Shown here: in pieces, positions 1 to 11,000 of the stretch
Layout: each line of letters opens with the position of its first letter
Numbering within the stretch: the first letter of the stretch is position 1
Source of the DNA: Asterochloris sp. CNOR1
Lineage: Eukaryota > Chlorophyta > Trebouxiophyceae > Trebouxiales > Trebouxiaceae
DNA: 64,000 nt
Reading direction: 5' to 3'
Assembly: GCA_963969365.1 (NCBI GenBank)
Contig: OZ017748.1
Coordinates: 2,973,001 to 3,037,000, forward strand
Position numbers and translations under genes: made by a program
Notes under the pieces: generated by a model
Told to the model about the DNA's origin: nothing
Databases searched by the model: none
What the model saw: the letters and a program-made list of their open reading frames with translations, nothing else

Positions 1-1774
1 ACTCCCTCTGGTGACAGCAGGATGCGGCAGTACAATGCTCCTTGAGGCTCATTCGCTGTTTCAATCTGCCATGTCCCCTACACTCCCCTGACCTACCCCC
101 TTCCTGGTGCTGCAGGATGGTGCGGCTGAATACGCGTGTGGAGACCATTCATGAGCTGCTGGAGAAGCTGCTGGACGACGACAATGACATGAAGGACATG
201 AACCTGTCAGCCAAGCAGCAGGTGGGCACGCCTGGCAAGCTCTGCATATGACAACAGGGATGCTGCAGGGCTTGCGCAGCACTCATGCCATGAGCTGGGC
301 AGCAGACACATAGAGATAAACATAAGTACTTTGTGGCATCCCCTGCCTTGTTCAGCAGCAGGTTGGTGTGCAGTTGCGCTGCAGTAGGCTACCTGCGCCC
401 TGCCAAAACCGCCCTGCACGGCTTGAGCCCTGCATGTTGCCCATTTGTGCAGCCGGGACAAGTCTGCATGATTCCAGCAACAGCTGCATCATCTGGCTGC
501 TCCGCGGTCACCCTCCTGACCACCTCGCAGCCTGCTGTTCTGTGCTGGTGGATCTGTTGCGGCGTCAGCTGTTCCTGAAGCTCAGCCCCTGGTCGGGCCA
601 TGTGCAGTCTGGCCTGTGCAGGGAGGCCACTGGCTGAGACCAGCCAGGAGCAGCGCCACCCAGCTTGCACCTACGCTGCCCCCACAGCCTGCTCCCCATG
701 CCCTGCAGGAGATGCTGCAGCGCCAGCTGTCCCTGCAGCAGAGCCCCAAGTCGGGCAACCCTGGCAGTTCCAGCTCATCCTCCTCTTCGGATTCCTCCAC
801 AGACGAGGATGAGGCGGCTGTGCAGCAGGTGGAGATGGTTCTGGAGGCATACTTCATGCACGTGGACAACACCTACAACAAACTGCAGACGCTGACTGAA
901 TGTAAGTTCTTGGGTCATAGCAGCTGGGTGTGTTTAGACAATGGCAAGCTGCTCTGTTGGACCAGCAGTTGCTGAACCATGCCTTGACCTCAAAGATGCA
1001 GCTGTTGTGATGGATGGCTCAGCCACTCACCTTTCAAGGAGATGACCAGCTTTGCTGCTTTGGTCTCTCAGCGCAGCAGCAGTGAGCGCAACATCCTCTG
1101 AGTGGCAGGTGGCCATCCCCCTGCGCATGAGGGTACCCAACATGGGTCTGAAAGCTTCCAATGCTGCTGCAGACATTGATGATACTGAGGACTACATTAA
1201 CATTGAGCTGGACAACCATCGCAACCAGCTCATCAGGGTAATGTTTCATCAGTTGCCTTGGTTGGGTCTGACAACTTAGCGCAGCTTTTCCGTTCAGTCA
1301 CGCTTGGCCTGGCCGCACAGGGCTGGTGGTGCCCTTATGTTTAGTCTGTGCTCACTGGTGGTCAGCCTTATGTCGTACTGGTGGCCGTGTCTATTACATT
1401 AATACTTGCAGCTGGCCTACAGGTGGAGCTGCTTCTGACTGCGGGGACCTTCTCGGTCGCCCTGATTGGTGTTGTTGCCGGCATCTTCGGAATGAATCTG
1501 AACAGCAGGCACCAAGGCAGCTACACACTGTTCATAGTAGTGAGTCCAAGACCGTATGCAAATTTTCAGCGGTGTTCGTCAATAGTATCACCAGCAGCCT
1601 CTGCCTGCAGGTCTCTGCAGTGTCATCTGCTGGCGCCATCCTAATTTTCATTTTGGTTGTGGCGTGGTGAGCTTACCTGCTGCACACACAACTCTGACGC
1701 ACACACAGATGCATGTCAAGCTGACTTGAATGCTGGTTCTCTGCAGGTGCCGTTACAAGAAGATCATTGGATAA
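1..1774 (+). CDS. MRS2: MRS2/CorA-type magnesium transporter, 5' partial (paralogue A)
   Basis: C-terminal part of a CorA/MRS2 Mg2+ channel, a family that forms membrane pentamers with two C-terminal transmembrane helices. Predicted coding exons are 115-221, 709-901, 1173-1237, 1423-1539, 1611-1665 and 1747-1774 (TAA). Seen: the family block VETIHELLEKLLDDDNDMKDMNL; FMHVDNTYNKLQTL followed by YIDDTEDYINIELDNHRNQL; the diagnostic GMN motif (GIFGMNLN) closing the first membrane helix; then a hydrophobic second helix (AGAILIFILVVAW) and a basic tail CRYKKIIG. A polyserine/acidic insert (SSSSSSSSDSSTDEDE) lies at about 765-812. The exon phases join without a break. The N-terminal two thirds lie left of the window. 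It is convergent with a paralogue starting 131 bp downstream. Target membrane (plasma, chloroplast, mitochondrial or vacuolar) cannot be told. Confidence 0.92.
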
Positions 1775-1904
1775 AAGATGATTGGATGATTTCTATAAGA
1801 AACGCGCCTTGACAACCTCGGCCCCCTTTCCCAATGACTTGAAGCACATCTCAGTCCCCCCCCCCTTCATAAATCATTGCTGTTTCAAGCGCTTTTCGGC
1901 CAAG
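1775..1904. other. Convergent 3' intergenic gap between the two MRS2 genes
   Basis: 130 bp separate the two facing stop codons. The 3' UTRs must be short or overlap. No clear TGTAA polyadenylation signal is seen here. A TTACA (TGTAA on the minus strand) at 1753-1757 lies inside the last exon of the plus-strand gene and could serve the minus-strand gene. Confidence 0.5.
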
Positions 1905-4900
1905 TCAGAGATTGCAGCGACAAGTGGGTTGGGCAGCAGCTTCCTGGAAATGCACCAGGCATAAAAAAGACAAAGTAGTATGCAAGCTATGGCACTTGAC
2001 AGCACAGACACCTGCGTGATAGAGCCACGATTGTGACAGCAATTTCCAATGGGCGCACACGACTAATGCAGGGGTGCAGGCTCACCAGAACAAATCCCAG
2101 GTAGCTGCCCTCAAACTTATAATTTAGGTTCATGCCAAACAGGTTACAAAAGGAAAAGATGAGGGCAGTCGCTCCAGTTGCTGCATTGACACCCATGCGT
2201 GTCTGCAGCAGGGGCTCGCATTAGCGACAGTGCAGCATGTCAGAACGGCAGGCACGCCGTGCACAGCAAGTGACTCACGCTTATGAGATTGTTTCGAAAG
2301 TTGTTTATTTCAAGGTCAATGAATTCCTGCAGGACAGGTAGACAGGGATCTCCAAATCGGCCTCAATGGGGAGCATGCGCAGCAGGCACAAAGCGGCAGG
2401 TATCAGTGTGACAGAGGCAGCAGTGCGCAAGCAAATTTATCTTGCGTTATGGCTGAGGCTCATATCTGCTCAGCAGGCACAGTGCGGCGGCTGTTGAAAG
2501 CCTCAGGTCTTGAAGAAGTGTCACCGTCTGCATAGCTCACCTCCAGGTCATCAATGAATTCATTCATGGTGTTCACTTTGTTGCAGGTGTTGTCCACGTG
2601 GAACATCCAGGGCTCCAGGATTCCCTGGACCTGGGCCACTGAGGGGTCATCATCCTCTGGGTCTGCCTGCTTCATGCTTACCCGCTCAAAGGGACTCTCC
2701 ATTGATGGGCGGTGCAGGCTGGCACGCTGCAGGTCAGCCTGCTGCCTGCACGACGGGGTGACAGGGACTGACTGTGGGGGCCGTGATCCCTCCAGCATGG
2801 TGGCTTATGCTGGCATGCAGCGGGGTCGCCTGCTGCGTGCACGGAGGGGCAGCAGCATGCCACAGCAGCAGCCAGTCAGACAAGCACACCTGCTGAGGAG
2901 GCCACAGGCTCTGAGGACTGGCACGCAAAGTCTCTCTGTTGCATGAGCAACACCTGCTGCTTGCCTTGCAGTGAGGCTCATCTGCTTCATGTCAGCGTCA
3001 TCAGCCAGCAGCTTCTCCAGAATCTCCCTCAACTGCAGCAAAACCTGCCATTTGAGCAAGGAGGGCATGGCCCTCTTCAATGCATACACGGCAGGAAGAT
3101 TCAGCTGCATAAAGCATTCTGTGCGACAGTGGAGCAGCCCCTTCACTTCAGAGCACCTGTCTTGATGGTGTACCAAAGCAGGGTGATGTGAAGAGTCCCA
3201 CTTCTCTGGCAAGCAACATGCCAGCCCACTTCAAGCCATGACAATGCAGCCAGCCAGGCCTCACCCGCTCCACGCGAGTCTTGACTCTGTTCAGCCTATT
3301 CTTGAGCCGCCTCATCTTGTCCAGCAGCAGGGTGGTCACCTGCGCACTAGCACGCAGAAGTCTTGACAGCATATCTCTTTCCGGCTGCCTTTCAGATGCA
3401 GGTGGCACAAAGAGTTCCACAATGGCATTGCCGCATGGAAACCCAGCCCAAACCCGGTGAAGTGTACAGCAGCACCGTTTGCAGGAGGATCTGCTGGTTG
3501 TTTGAGCTGCACATCGATGTCTACCGCGTGCACTCACAAGAGGAGAACTTCGACTGCCTTGCTGCTTGCTCACTGTGTGGGCTGTTGGGCTGCGCAGCAC
3601 TGGCTCCCCTGCCTTCTCCAGCTCCACCACAATCTCCAAAAGGCGGCTGCACACCTGAGGGACAGTGCAGAAACATTGTGAGCCGTCAGCCGCAAGCCTG
3701 TCCATCCATGTGCGGCTTCTGCCACGGAGGACTGTACAGAACAGACACAAATTTATGCCTGCCAAGATCCTGGTGCGTCAAACAGGGTGCAAGCTTTCAG
3801 AGGCATGCATACCCTGGGCATGCGCACACCACCCACTCTGCGCAGGACTTGCTCACAGTGCTGTTCAGGGCCCGTGGCTAGCTCATTGTGGGCACCTAGT
3901 TCAATGCAGCAAGCCTGTACTGTTATGCCATCCCAGGCCAGCAGGCCGGGCAACTGGCTGCCAGGAAAATCCAGAAGGCCTGGCGAACACAAGAGGCTGG
4001 ACCTGTACCCACCACGTCCAGGGCGGTCTCCAGCACCCTGAGCTCAAATGGAGTGTCCTCAGTGGCACGCTGCGGCTGCAGGAGGCTGCCTGCGACAGCA
4101 GCATCATTCCGGCGGTGTAGCAGGCGCCCCAGGTCAGGGTCTGACTGCGTACGCCTGCTCATCAGCATGCCCGCACGCACCTGGGCAGCATGACGCCAAA
4201 CATGAAACTAGATGGTGTCCAAAGCACCAGGAAGTCACCAGAGGTGCAGTGCTCGTGGCTGTGGTCAGCATTGTTGGCAGGCACTGCTGCAGCTGGTTGG
4301 GTGACTGGCAGGTTATGTCTCAAGCCACCCGATCAGAGCCGATGGTACTATGAAGGCCTAGCCTGCCATGCAGCCACTCTTTGGGCTGGACGCATGCTAC
4401 TGCATCAGCGTGCCAGTGCATCAGCATGCCACTGCAGGAGCATGCCACCGCGCACCTGAGCGGCTGCTGCGGCCACCTTGGAGGCCACCAGAGCCGCTGC
4501 AGAGGGGGCCCTGCCGGAAGCTTCCAGAGGGTGCTGCCGCGGATCTGGGGAAGGGGCACCCTCGACCTCGGAGCGCAGCCGCCTCTGCAGCTCCTCTACA
4601 AAGTGCAGCACGCCGTCCTGCAGGCCCACGACAGACATGTATGGGCGCTTGTGCAATGAGGATGACGCTGTGCCTGGAGCTTGAGGGGTGCTCTCTCTGC
4701 AGGTCATTCATGCAGTGCAGCGCGCCGCCCTGCCGGCAAGACTCTAGACTGACATGGGGCCCTGATGCCGTCAACATGAAGCTATGTCAGGAAGTCTGGG
4801 CGCAGTGCAGGAAGCTGCTCTCCAGCCTGAGGAGGTGAGGGTGTCTGGCTCGAGGCACCATGTCTGCAGCATCCCGTCCTGGAGGCTGAAGTGACCTTAA

Positions 4901-6528
4901 CCAGCATCAGTAAGCATGACACCCTCTTCATGACATCTGAGTGCATCCCACGGCATGCCAGCTGCCTCAGCGGCACCGTCACCCTGTCCAGCAGGCCAAT
5001 GTCCTGCAGTGAACTCCCAATGCTCCAGCCGATGGTGCGCTGTCAGCCTCACTCCCTTGACGAGCGACGCATGGTGGCATGAGATCTTTGACACCGCCAG
5101 CAGCCCCACCTGGTCGGCGTTGAGCACCAGCACGTACTGGGAGGTGATGATGCACTTGATGTGCTCCAAGTTGACCAGCAGGGCCTTGTCCCGGCACAGG
5201 ATGGCAGAGGGGTAGCTGGTCGACATGGCAGGGTCCAGGATGCGCAGGTCGCGCACCTGCAGGCACGCCCAGGCTGTGGCAGCGCAGGTGGGGCGAGCAT
5301 GCCCACATGGCATCGTGAAGTGAAGATAGGGAAGACCTTCCTGTACCAACCTGGCGGATTGTATGAGCAAGGGCAATCAGGAAGCGCACAGGAGGGCAAG
5401 GGCAAACAGGCAAGGGCAACAAGAATCTCCCTCCCCTGCAGGCACCAGGCTGAAGCACAACATCATTTCTGGTGTCTCACCTGCACTCCCAGCTCATCTG
5501 TGACTGAGTGCTTGTGGGCATGCACAATGCTGGTCTGGCCTGCAGGCAGCAGAGCAGCTCAGCAGACTACCAGAAAGAGGGGCAAGGCTGCCCTTCCGCA
5601 GGCGTTCCACATGCTGTCACGACAGGACACCCTTTGCTGCTGCCAGCCCGGGTTCAAAGCAGCAGAAGACCTGCGGCAGATGGTGCAGCCGCTGCACATG
5701 ACACACAGTGCCTCAGGCTGTTTGCAAGCGTCAAGCTATGCCTTATCACTGCTATGCATCAAGCTACGGCAGAGCGTCTGATGGTCTGCACTGCCATTTG
5801 CTGCCACATGCCCCACTTGATGAATGCAAGCCAAGCTAGCCAACACAATGCCCACAGCACTGTGCAAAGCAACCCCATGCTGAGCATGACAGAGAAGCAG
5901 GTCGCTTACCTGTGGTGTCCACTTTCAGCCACTGCCGAATTGCAGTGGTGGCCAGCTGCCTCTTGTCGATGACTGCTGGCATGCCCAGGGCTGGCACTGC
6001 ATCTGACACCCCGCTGCTGCCTGAGGGCGTCCTGCCCAGCATGGACAGCCCCTGCACCCTGACATGGTCCGGGCGCACTTCCAGCTCCCCAAACCACGAC
6101 TTGGCCAGAGATGGAGCTTTCCTGTGCCCTTCCTTGCCCTCGACCTGCCCCTTGCTGTACTCTGCCAGTGAGCTGCGGCGCACGCCGGGACCTGCACAGA
6201 CAGGGAGACATAATGTAACTCTGTCACATCACTTGCAGTGTGACTGCATGACAATTAGCTGCAGCAGCTGAGGCCTGTTGAACTCACCACCCGGCACGGT
6301 CTTGCCCCTGGGGCCCAGCGACTTGCTGCCCGAGGGTCTCAGAACGGTGTGTGGCGCCTTCTTACTAGGGCCATGCGGGGTCGCATGCTGAACCTGCAGA
6401 GCCTCTGCCACTTTCCTCACCGTGGCCTCTGCCTCCTCTGCCTGCCTCTCAGCCTGCCTCTCTCTGGGGCCAGGCTTGTGTGCCTTGCCTGCACCGGCCT
6501 TCCCATCGCCTGGTGGGACTGCATTCAT
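1905..6528 (-). CDS. MRS2: MRS2/CorA-type magnesium transporter, complete (paralogue B)
   Basis: Mg2+ channel of the MRS2 family, about 12 exons. Start ATG at 6528 opens a basic, Ala/Glu-rich leader (exon 6288-6528), then exon 6192-5911 (WFGELEVRP...AIRQWLKVD). Family blocks follow in order: RDLRILDPAMSTSYPSAI with LLVNLEHIKCIITSQYVLVLN (about 5270-5112), DGVLHFVEELQRRLR (about 4620-4457), TPFELRVLETALDVV (about 4143-4013), VCSRLLEIVVELEKAGEPVL (from 3662), LLLDKMRRLKNRLNRVKTRVERV, then LREILEKLLADDADMKQMSL. FHVDNTCNKVNTMNEFIDDLE (ending near 2541) and EFIDLEINNFRNNLI come before the GMN exon (NLFGMNLNYKFEGSYLGFVLV, about 2210-2090). The last exon, about 2010-1905, encodes a hydrophobic helix and ends TGA. 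The leader could be an organelle targeting peptide (inference). Its 5' end faces the AGTRAP-like gene. Confidence 0.92.
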
Positions 6529-6645
6529 TTTCCAGATGTGCAGAGGCCATGCAAGTGTTGGAGATCGCTTCCTGCTGGGATCGCTTCCAGCTGGGATGCC
6601 TCAGAAAGAAAGGGAACCAGCCTTGGCGCAAAATTCCTGTGCACA
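6529..6645. promoter_or_regulatory. Short bidirectional promoter region
   Basis: Only 117 bp separate the ATG of the minus-strand MRS2 gene (6528) and the predicted ATG of the plus-strand AGTRAP-like gene (6646). Both 5' UTRs and any shared promoter must fit here, or the promoter overlaps transcribed DNA. No TATA box or named element could be assigned. The call rests on geometry and on the inferred start of the plus-strand gene; if that start is wrong (next ATG 6804) the gap is 275 bp. Confidence 0.4.
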
Positions 6646-7820
6646 ATGAACTACCTCAGCCCCTACCTCGATGGACCACCAGGAGGCAAGCTCAAGCTTG
6701 CCACAGTGACACAGCTGGGGCTGGGCATGGCAGGTGACTGGCACAAGCCAATGCATCACTCATGCTGGCACTGTGCCCGGTGGTGCATCAATCAATCAAT
6801 AAGATGAAGAAGCAGATCACCCATGCCACATCCCGTTCTGCAGTGTCCATCTGGGAGTTTAATGTGGGAGCGGTCATTGCCATTCTGGGTAAGTGCAAGA
6901 CACCTTAGCTTTGTATAGCATTAGTTGCCTGCAGCAAACTTTCCAACTTAGCACCTGAGTATGCATCCTCCTGAGACAACAGACTCAATGCAGGGATCAT
7001 GGCTGTGGTGTCAAGCAATGAGGAGTACCTCAAACTGGTGAGCAGCAGCTGGTTGTTCCCAATGTTCCTGTCTGCCAAAAGTCTGACTGGTCCACTGCCT
7101 CTGTTACCCACTGCATTGCCAGGCTTGTCTGCACAACAATGTCCATCTCCTGGTCCCTGTGGCGCATTGCTTCCCTGGTGTGCTGCAGTACTTCTTCTTC
7201 ACACCGGGTGCCATACTCATCGACATCATCCAGCTGCTGACCTATCCCCGGCAATCGCTATGGGTCATTCTCATGTTTGCCAGCGTGCTGGCCAAATTGG
7301 CAGGTGAGCCTCCTTCTGGTCCCCCTGGACAGCATTGGGCAGTGCTGCTCTGAGGCAGTGTGCTCTGTCAGCCGCCCTGTTGAGGGCAGCATGCCTGGTG
7401 ACTGCCAGCCTGATGGGGCATGTCAGAAGTCATCAATTGGACCACATGGCTTGGGGCCACCTCTGTCTGCACACAGTCTGGGCCACCTGCTGCCACAGCC
7501 CACAAAACCCGTTCTCCCTGGTCACAATGCAGGCATGTACTTCAGCTGGGACCTGATGAACATGTCTGGAGGAGGTGAGCTGCCGCAGTGCTGAGCTCTT
7601 GTTTGAGTGTGCCTTCTTGAAATCTAGACAAGGTGTGGAAACCGGCCATGCTTCTGCAGATGGGTTAGACTATCAGCAGGCCTGGAGCGGTCCAACACCG
7701 GGCCAACAATCACAGCATGTTTCATACAATCCCCCACAGCAGCCACCCCCTTCCCAGCAGCAGCACCCTCCACAGCAGCAGCATGCCCCACCTGCCCAGA
7801 ATGAGGGCGGGCTTGTGTAG
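6646..7820 (+). CDS. Small multi-pass membrane protein resembling AGTRAP
   Basis: Six predicted exons (6646-6733, 6844-6888, 6994-7037, 7189-7303, 7533-7574, 7660-7820) join in frame to a 164-residue protein; the phases all match, which supports the model. Seen: several hydrophobic segments (LATVTQLGLGMAV; WEFNVGAVIAILGIMAVV; FFFTPGAILIDIIQLLTY; SLWVILMFASVLAKLAG) and a hydrophilic Gln/Pro-rich tail of about 50 residues. Order, spacing and motifs such as W-x-FN and the (I/F)LDI(I/V)-x8-YP-like stretch resemble type-1 angiotensin II receptor-associated protein, which is of similar length (about 160 residues) and also carries a polar tail. The match is by eye and the family call is tentative. 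Function in an alga is unknown; a membrane-trafficking adaptor is one possibility. The first exon is the least certain; a shorter start at 6804 exists. Confidence 0.6.
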
Positions 7821-8092
7821 TCCTGCGCTGCTGGGTGTGGCGCAGCTGGCGCCTGAGAGGCCATGTGAATGTATGCTCGCAGTGTGTCCCAGACATTTCA
7901 TGTATGCCGACAAGTTGTCAAGTGTGCCTAAGCCAGTTGGGCTCCAAGTTAAGTTGGGGACAGGGGGAGGTAAGGATCACGTCCAGTGCTGGACGCAGGA
8001 TGGCATTATGCACTCTTGATGATGTAATAGTACTTGGCCGCAGCATGCAGCATTTTTTAGCTGAGCAGGCATTGTCTTCATGCCTGCTGGCT
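7821..8092. other. Convergent 3' region between AGTRAP-like gene and POLD1
   Basis: 272 bp between two facing stop codons. It holds the two 3' UTRs and one TGTAA on the plus strand at 8023-8027, listed separately. No other gene is visible. Confidence 0.5.
8023..8027 (+). terminator. Candidate TGTAA polyadenylation signal
   Basis: TGTAA is the usual nuclear poly(A) signal in chlorophyte algae. This copy lies about 200 bp after the stop of the AGTRAP-like gene. A five-base motif is weak evidence on its own. Confidence 0.3.
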
Positions 8093-11000
8093 TCACCAGT
8101 CCTGGATGCGTGCAAGCAGTGCATGACTTTCTGTGAGATCCTTCTGAACTTTCTTGCGTCGGTAGAAGATGGGACAGTCGCGGGATGTGCACAGAACATC
8201 CTGATGCAGGCTACCCTGGCACCGTTGGCACTGGGTCCAAAGGGCACTGAAGGAGAGCTCAAGGTCATTCACTGCGCTGAGTGTCTTTTGGTACACAGCG
8301 CCTTCCTGCAGCCAGAAACCCTATGCGTTGCAGGGGGGCGCATCCCATAGCGCGGGACATGCCCCTGCCAGCGTGTCCAGCAATACAAGGCTTTGATGTA
8401 AAGAGACACCTGGTTCGGTGGATGTGCAGCAGAAACTAGATGAGCAGCTTGCTGCCACCCTCCGCAAAGCTGCCCAAGTCGTCTTGGGGCAGCCTTCCAT
8501 GATGTCTGACATGTGCTACTGCCATGCTGACATTAGCTGTATGACCAAGCAGTGATGAACTGCAAGCTACAGCACGCAGGCCTTGAATGCAGGATCTGGC
8601 CCCAGCCAGCACTGCCAGCTGTCTAACCCGTCTGGCTCTGTCACAGACAGGCAAGCCACGGCTGTACCCCTCACCATTGCTTTACAGTTTCCACAGAGCG
8701 AGGTCTCCCCGCTTGGCAGGGGGGCCTTGCAGCTCATGCAGCCCAGCTTGACTTTTGCAAACTTCATGATGCCGCCAGATCCAGAGCTGGGGGTGGCCAC
8801 CAAGATACTCCTAGTGTGGTCCCCTGCAGTTGGTCAGCATGACAGGCTTGAGATTCCCAGTGTGCCGACCGCAGGGCAACTAGCACATGATAATATGCCC
8901 CAGCTCATGACCCATCACTGGCATGCTATGCAAGCAGAAGACCGTGTCTCTCGGGTGTGACAAGCATGCTCAAGGCCTGGGAGGTCCCAGCACCACAGGA
9001 CTTTGAGATGCCCACCTGTGAGCAGGGATTTGGGGTGCTGCATGATAGGCTCAAAGATGCGCATCAGGGGTTTGGACAGGTGGTTCTCCAGGTAGTGCTG
9101 GCAGTCAATGGGCAGGTTGTTCTCCAGGGCGTAGATGGGGTCCTCTGCCTTCTCATAGGCCCTGGCGCCCTTTGCAGCCTGCAACACATTCATGCTCAAT
9201 AGCAGGCATTGCACAGCTGACTGAAGATGGCTGCCCTCTCATACATATGCACGCCCCTTGCAGCCTGCGGCATGCCCACAGCGCACTAGCAGATGGTGCC
9301 ATCCGTCCCTTCCAGCAGCAAACACTGTCACGTGAGCATTGCAATGCCTCTGCAATGCTGCTGATCTGCCAGAATGCAGCTTTGCAAGAACTTGTGCTGA
9401 CATTGCAGCACAAGGCTGACATTGCATCTTTCTGGCCGCTGAGCACACGGCGCCAGAGAGGGGCAAAGCATGCTGCCCGCCACGTGGTGGATCCTTCTTG
9501 ACACACCCTAACTGCAGGCCTGCTGAATGTTAGAATGTCCAGGCAGTCAGGGTATTGCCTGTTTGTATCCCACCTTGATCATGACATAGGGTATCCTGTC
9601 CCCAACATTGGGCGCCGTCGCAGGATCCCTGGCCATCATCTTTTTGGCCAGCTCCACATGCGGCCCTGTCACCTTATACTTGTCCACCTCCTGGGTCAGC
9701 CCCTGCACACCATGGGCACACAGCGCTTGCTGAAGGGGACAGCATGATACAGCTCATGCTGCAGCCTGATATACACAGCAGCTTGAGGCATGCAGCTATC
9801 AGCCAGTTCCTGGGTTATATCCTGCAGGCAGGGACACCATGAGGAATCAGCGATGGTCCACAATCCCTGCAGGAGGCACAATTGCGAGGTTCGGCATTGG
9901 CTGAGCAGGGGAGCATGCACTGCTGCTATAGCAGCCTGCAGCAGCAGCAATCAGCCACCGCCTCGAGTCAGCCCTGCTGAGAGAAAGGGATTGCAGTCTT
10001 TTCAACAGAGGCAGCATAGCACAGCGCCTGCCATCCCCTGTCAAGAGGCACCGCAGGGGGCTCCAATCCTCTTGGTCACAAGCAGCAACACATTCCAAGC
10101 AGTCCAAAGGAGCCTGGCCTGGGCTGAGAAGGCAGTAAGCAACCTCCCAGGACATGTGCATAACAGCACAGCTGATGCAGTACTATCACCCACAATCACA
10201 GCATACCAACCAGCCAGATGCATGCTTGGTAAGCGCAGCAGCAGCAGTGAACCACATTATAATCTAGCGTTCTGGGGCGCCGTGACGGAAGTCAGCAGAT
10301 GGGGTCCCAGCCCTTCAGCTGCATCAGCTACATGCTGCCCACCTTGGTGACCACCAGCAGTGACAGGTCCAGGCGGTTCATCAGCAGGTCGCTGATGGTT
10401 GACTTGACATAATCCTTAGCCCCCTCCACGTCCCGCTCCATCAGAATCTTCTCCAGGCTGGTGGTTACCACATTCTTAACCTGAACATTGCACACATGCA
10501 GCGTCAGAACTGCCACACAAGTGGGCTGGCTGCAAGGTCACCTGCATGCCATGTGGGTGTGTCCGGTGGATTGCTTCAGCATTGGTGTGCCTTTACCTTG
10601 GGCCCAGACAAGGTGGCGTCTCTGAACCAAATCAAGCAGTTGGCCAGCAAGCCTATTGCAAGCTCAGCCATCAAATGGTAGGCCCCTTACAAAGCTGAGG
10701 CTTGCGCAGCCAGGCTAAGGACTGGCCTGTTGGTCTATGTGCTTCGTTGCTCACAAGGTACAGCACGGCATCACTGCAGCAGCGCCACCCAAGCTGGTGC
10801 CGACTGGCAGCAGGGGCCGGCCATGGCCAGCCACTGCAAAGACATGAGACCATATGCCATCGCACCAACAGGCAGTTGTCTCGGCGGACTGTCTCAATGC
10901 CTTTGCTGTCCATCTTGTCCCAATTGTCAGGATTGGTCCACAGCAGGCCGGCATAGCGCTTCTTGTTGATGAGAAGGTAAGGGTAGTACACCTGCAGGGC

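Noticed and set aside
3148-3765. 205-codon minus-strand open frame as a single exon
   Set aside because: It is intron read-through joining two real MRS2 exons (VCSRLLEIVVELEKAG and LLLDKMRRLKNRLNRV). The bases between them do not align with the family.
5161-5781. 206-codon open frame on the plus strand
   Set aside because: It is antisense to the MRS2 exon 5270-5112 and its intron, has no family resemblance, and the opposite strand encodes conserved MRS2 blocks.
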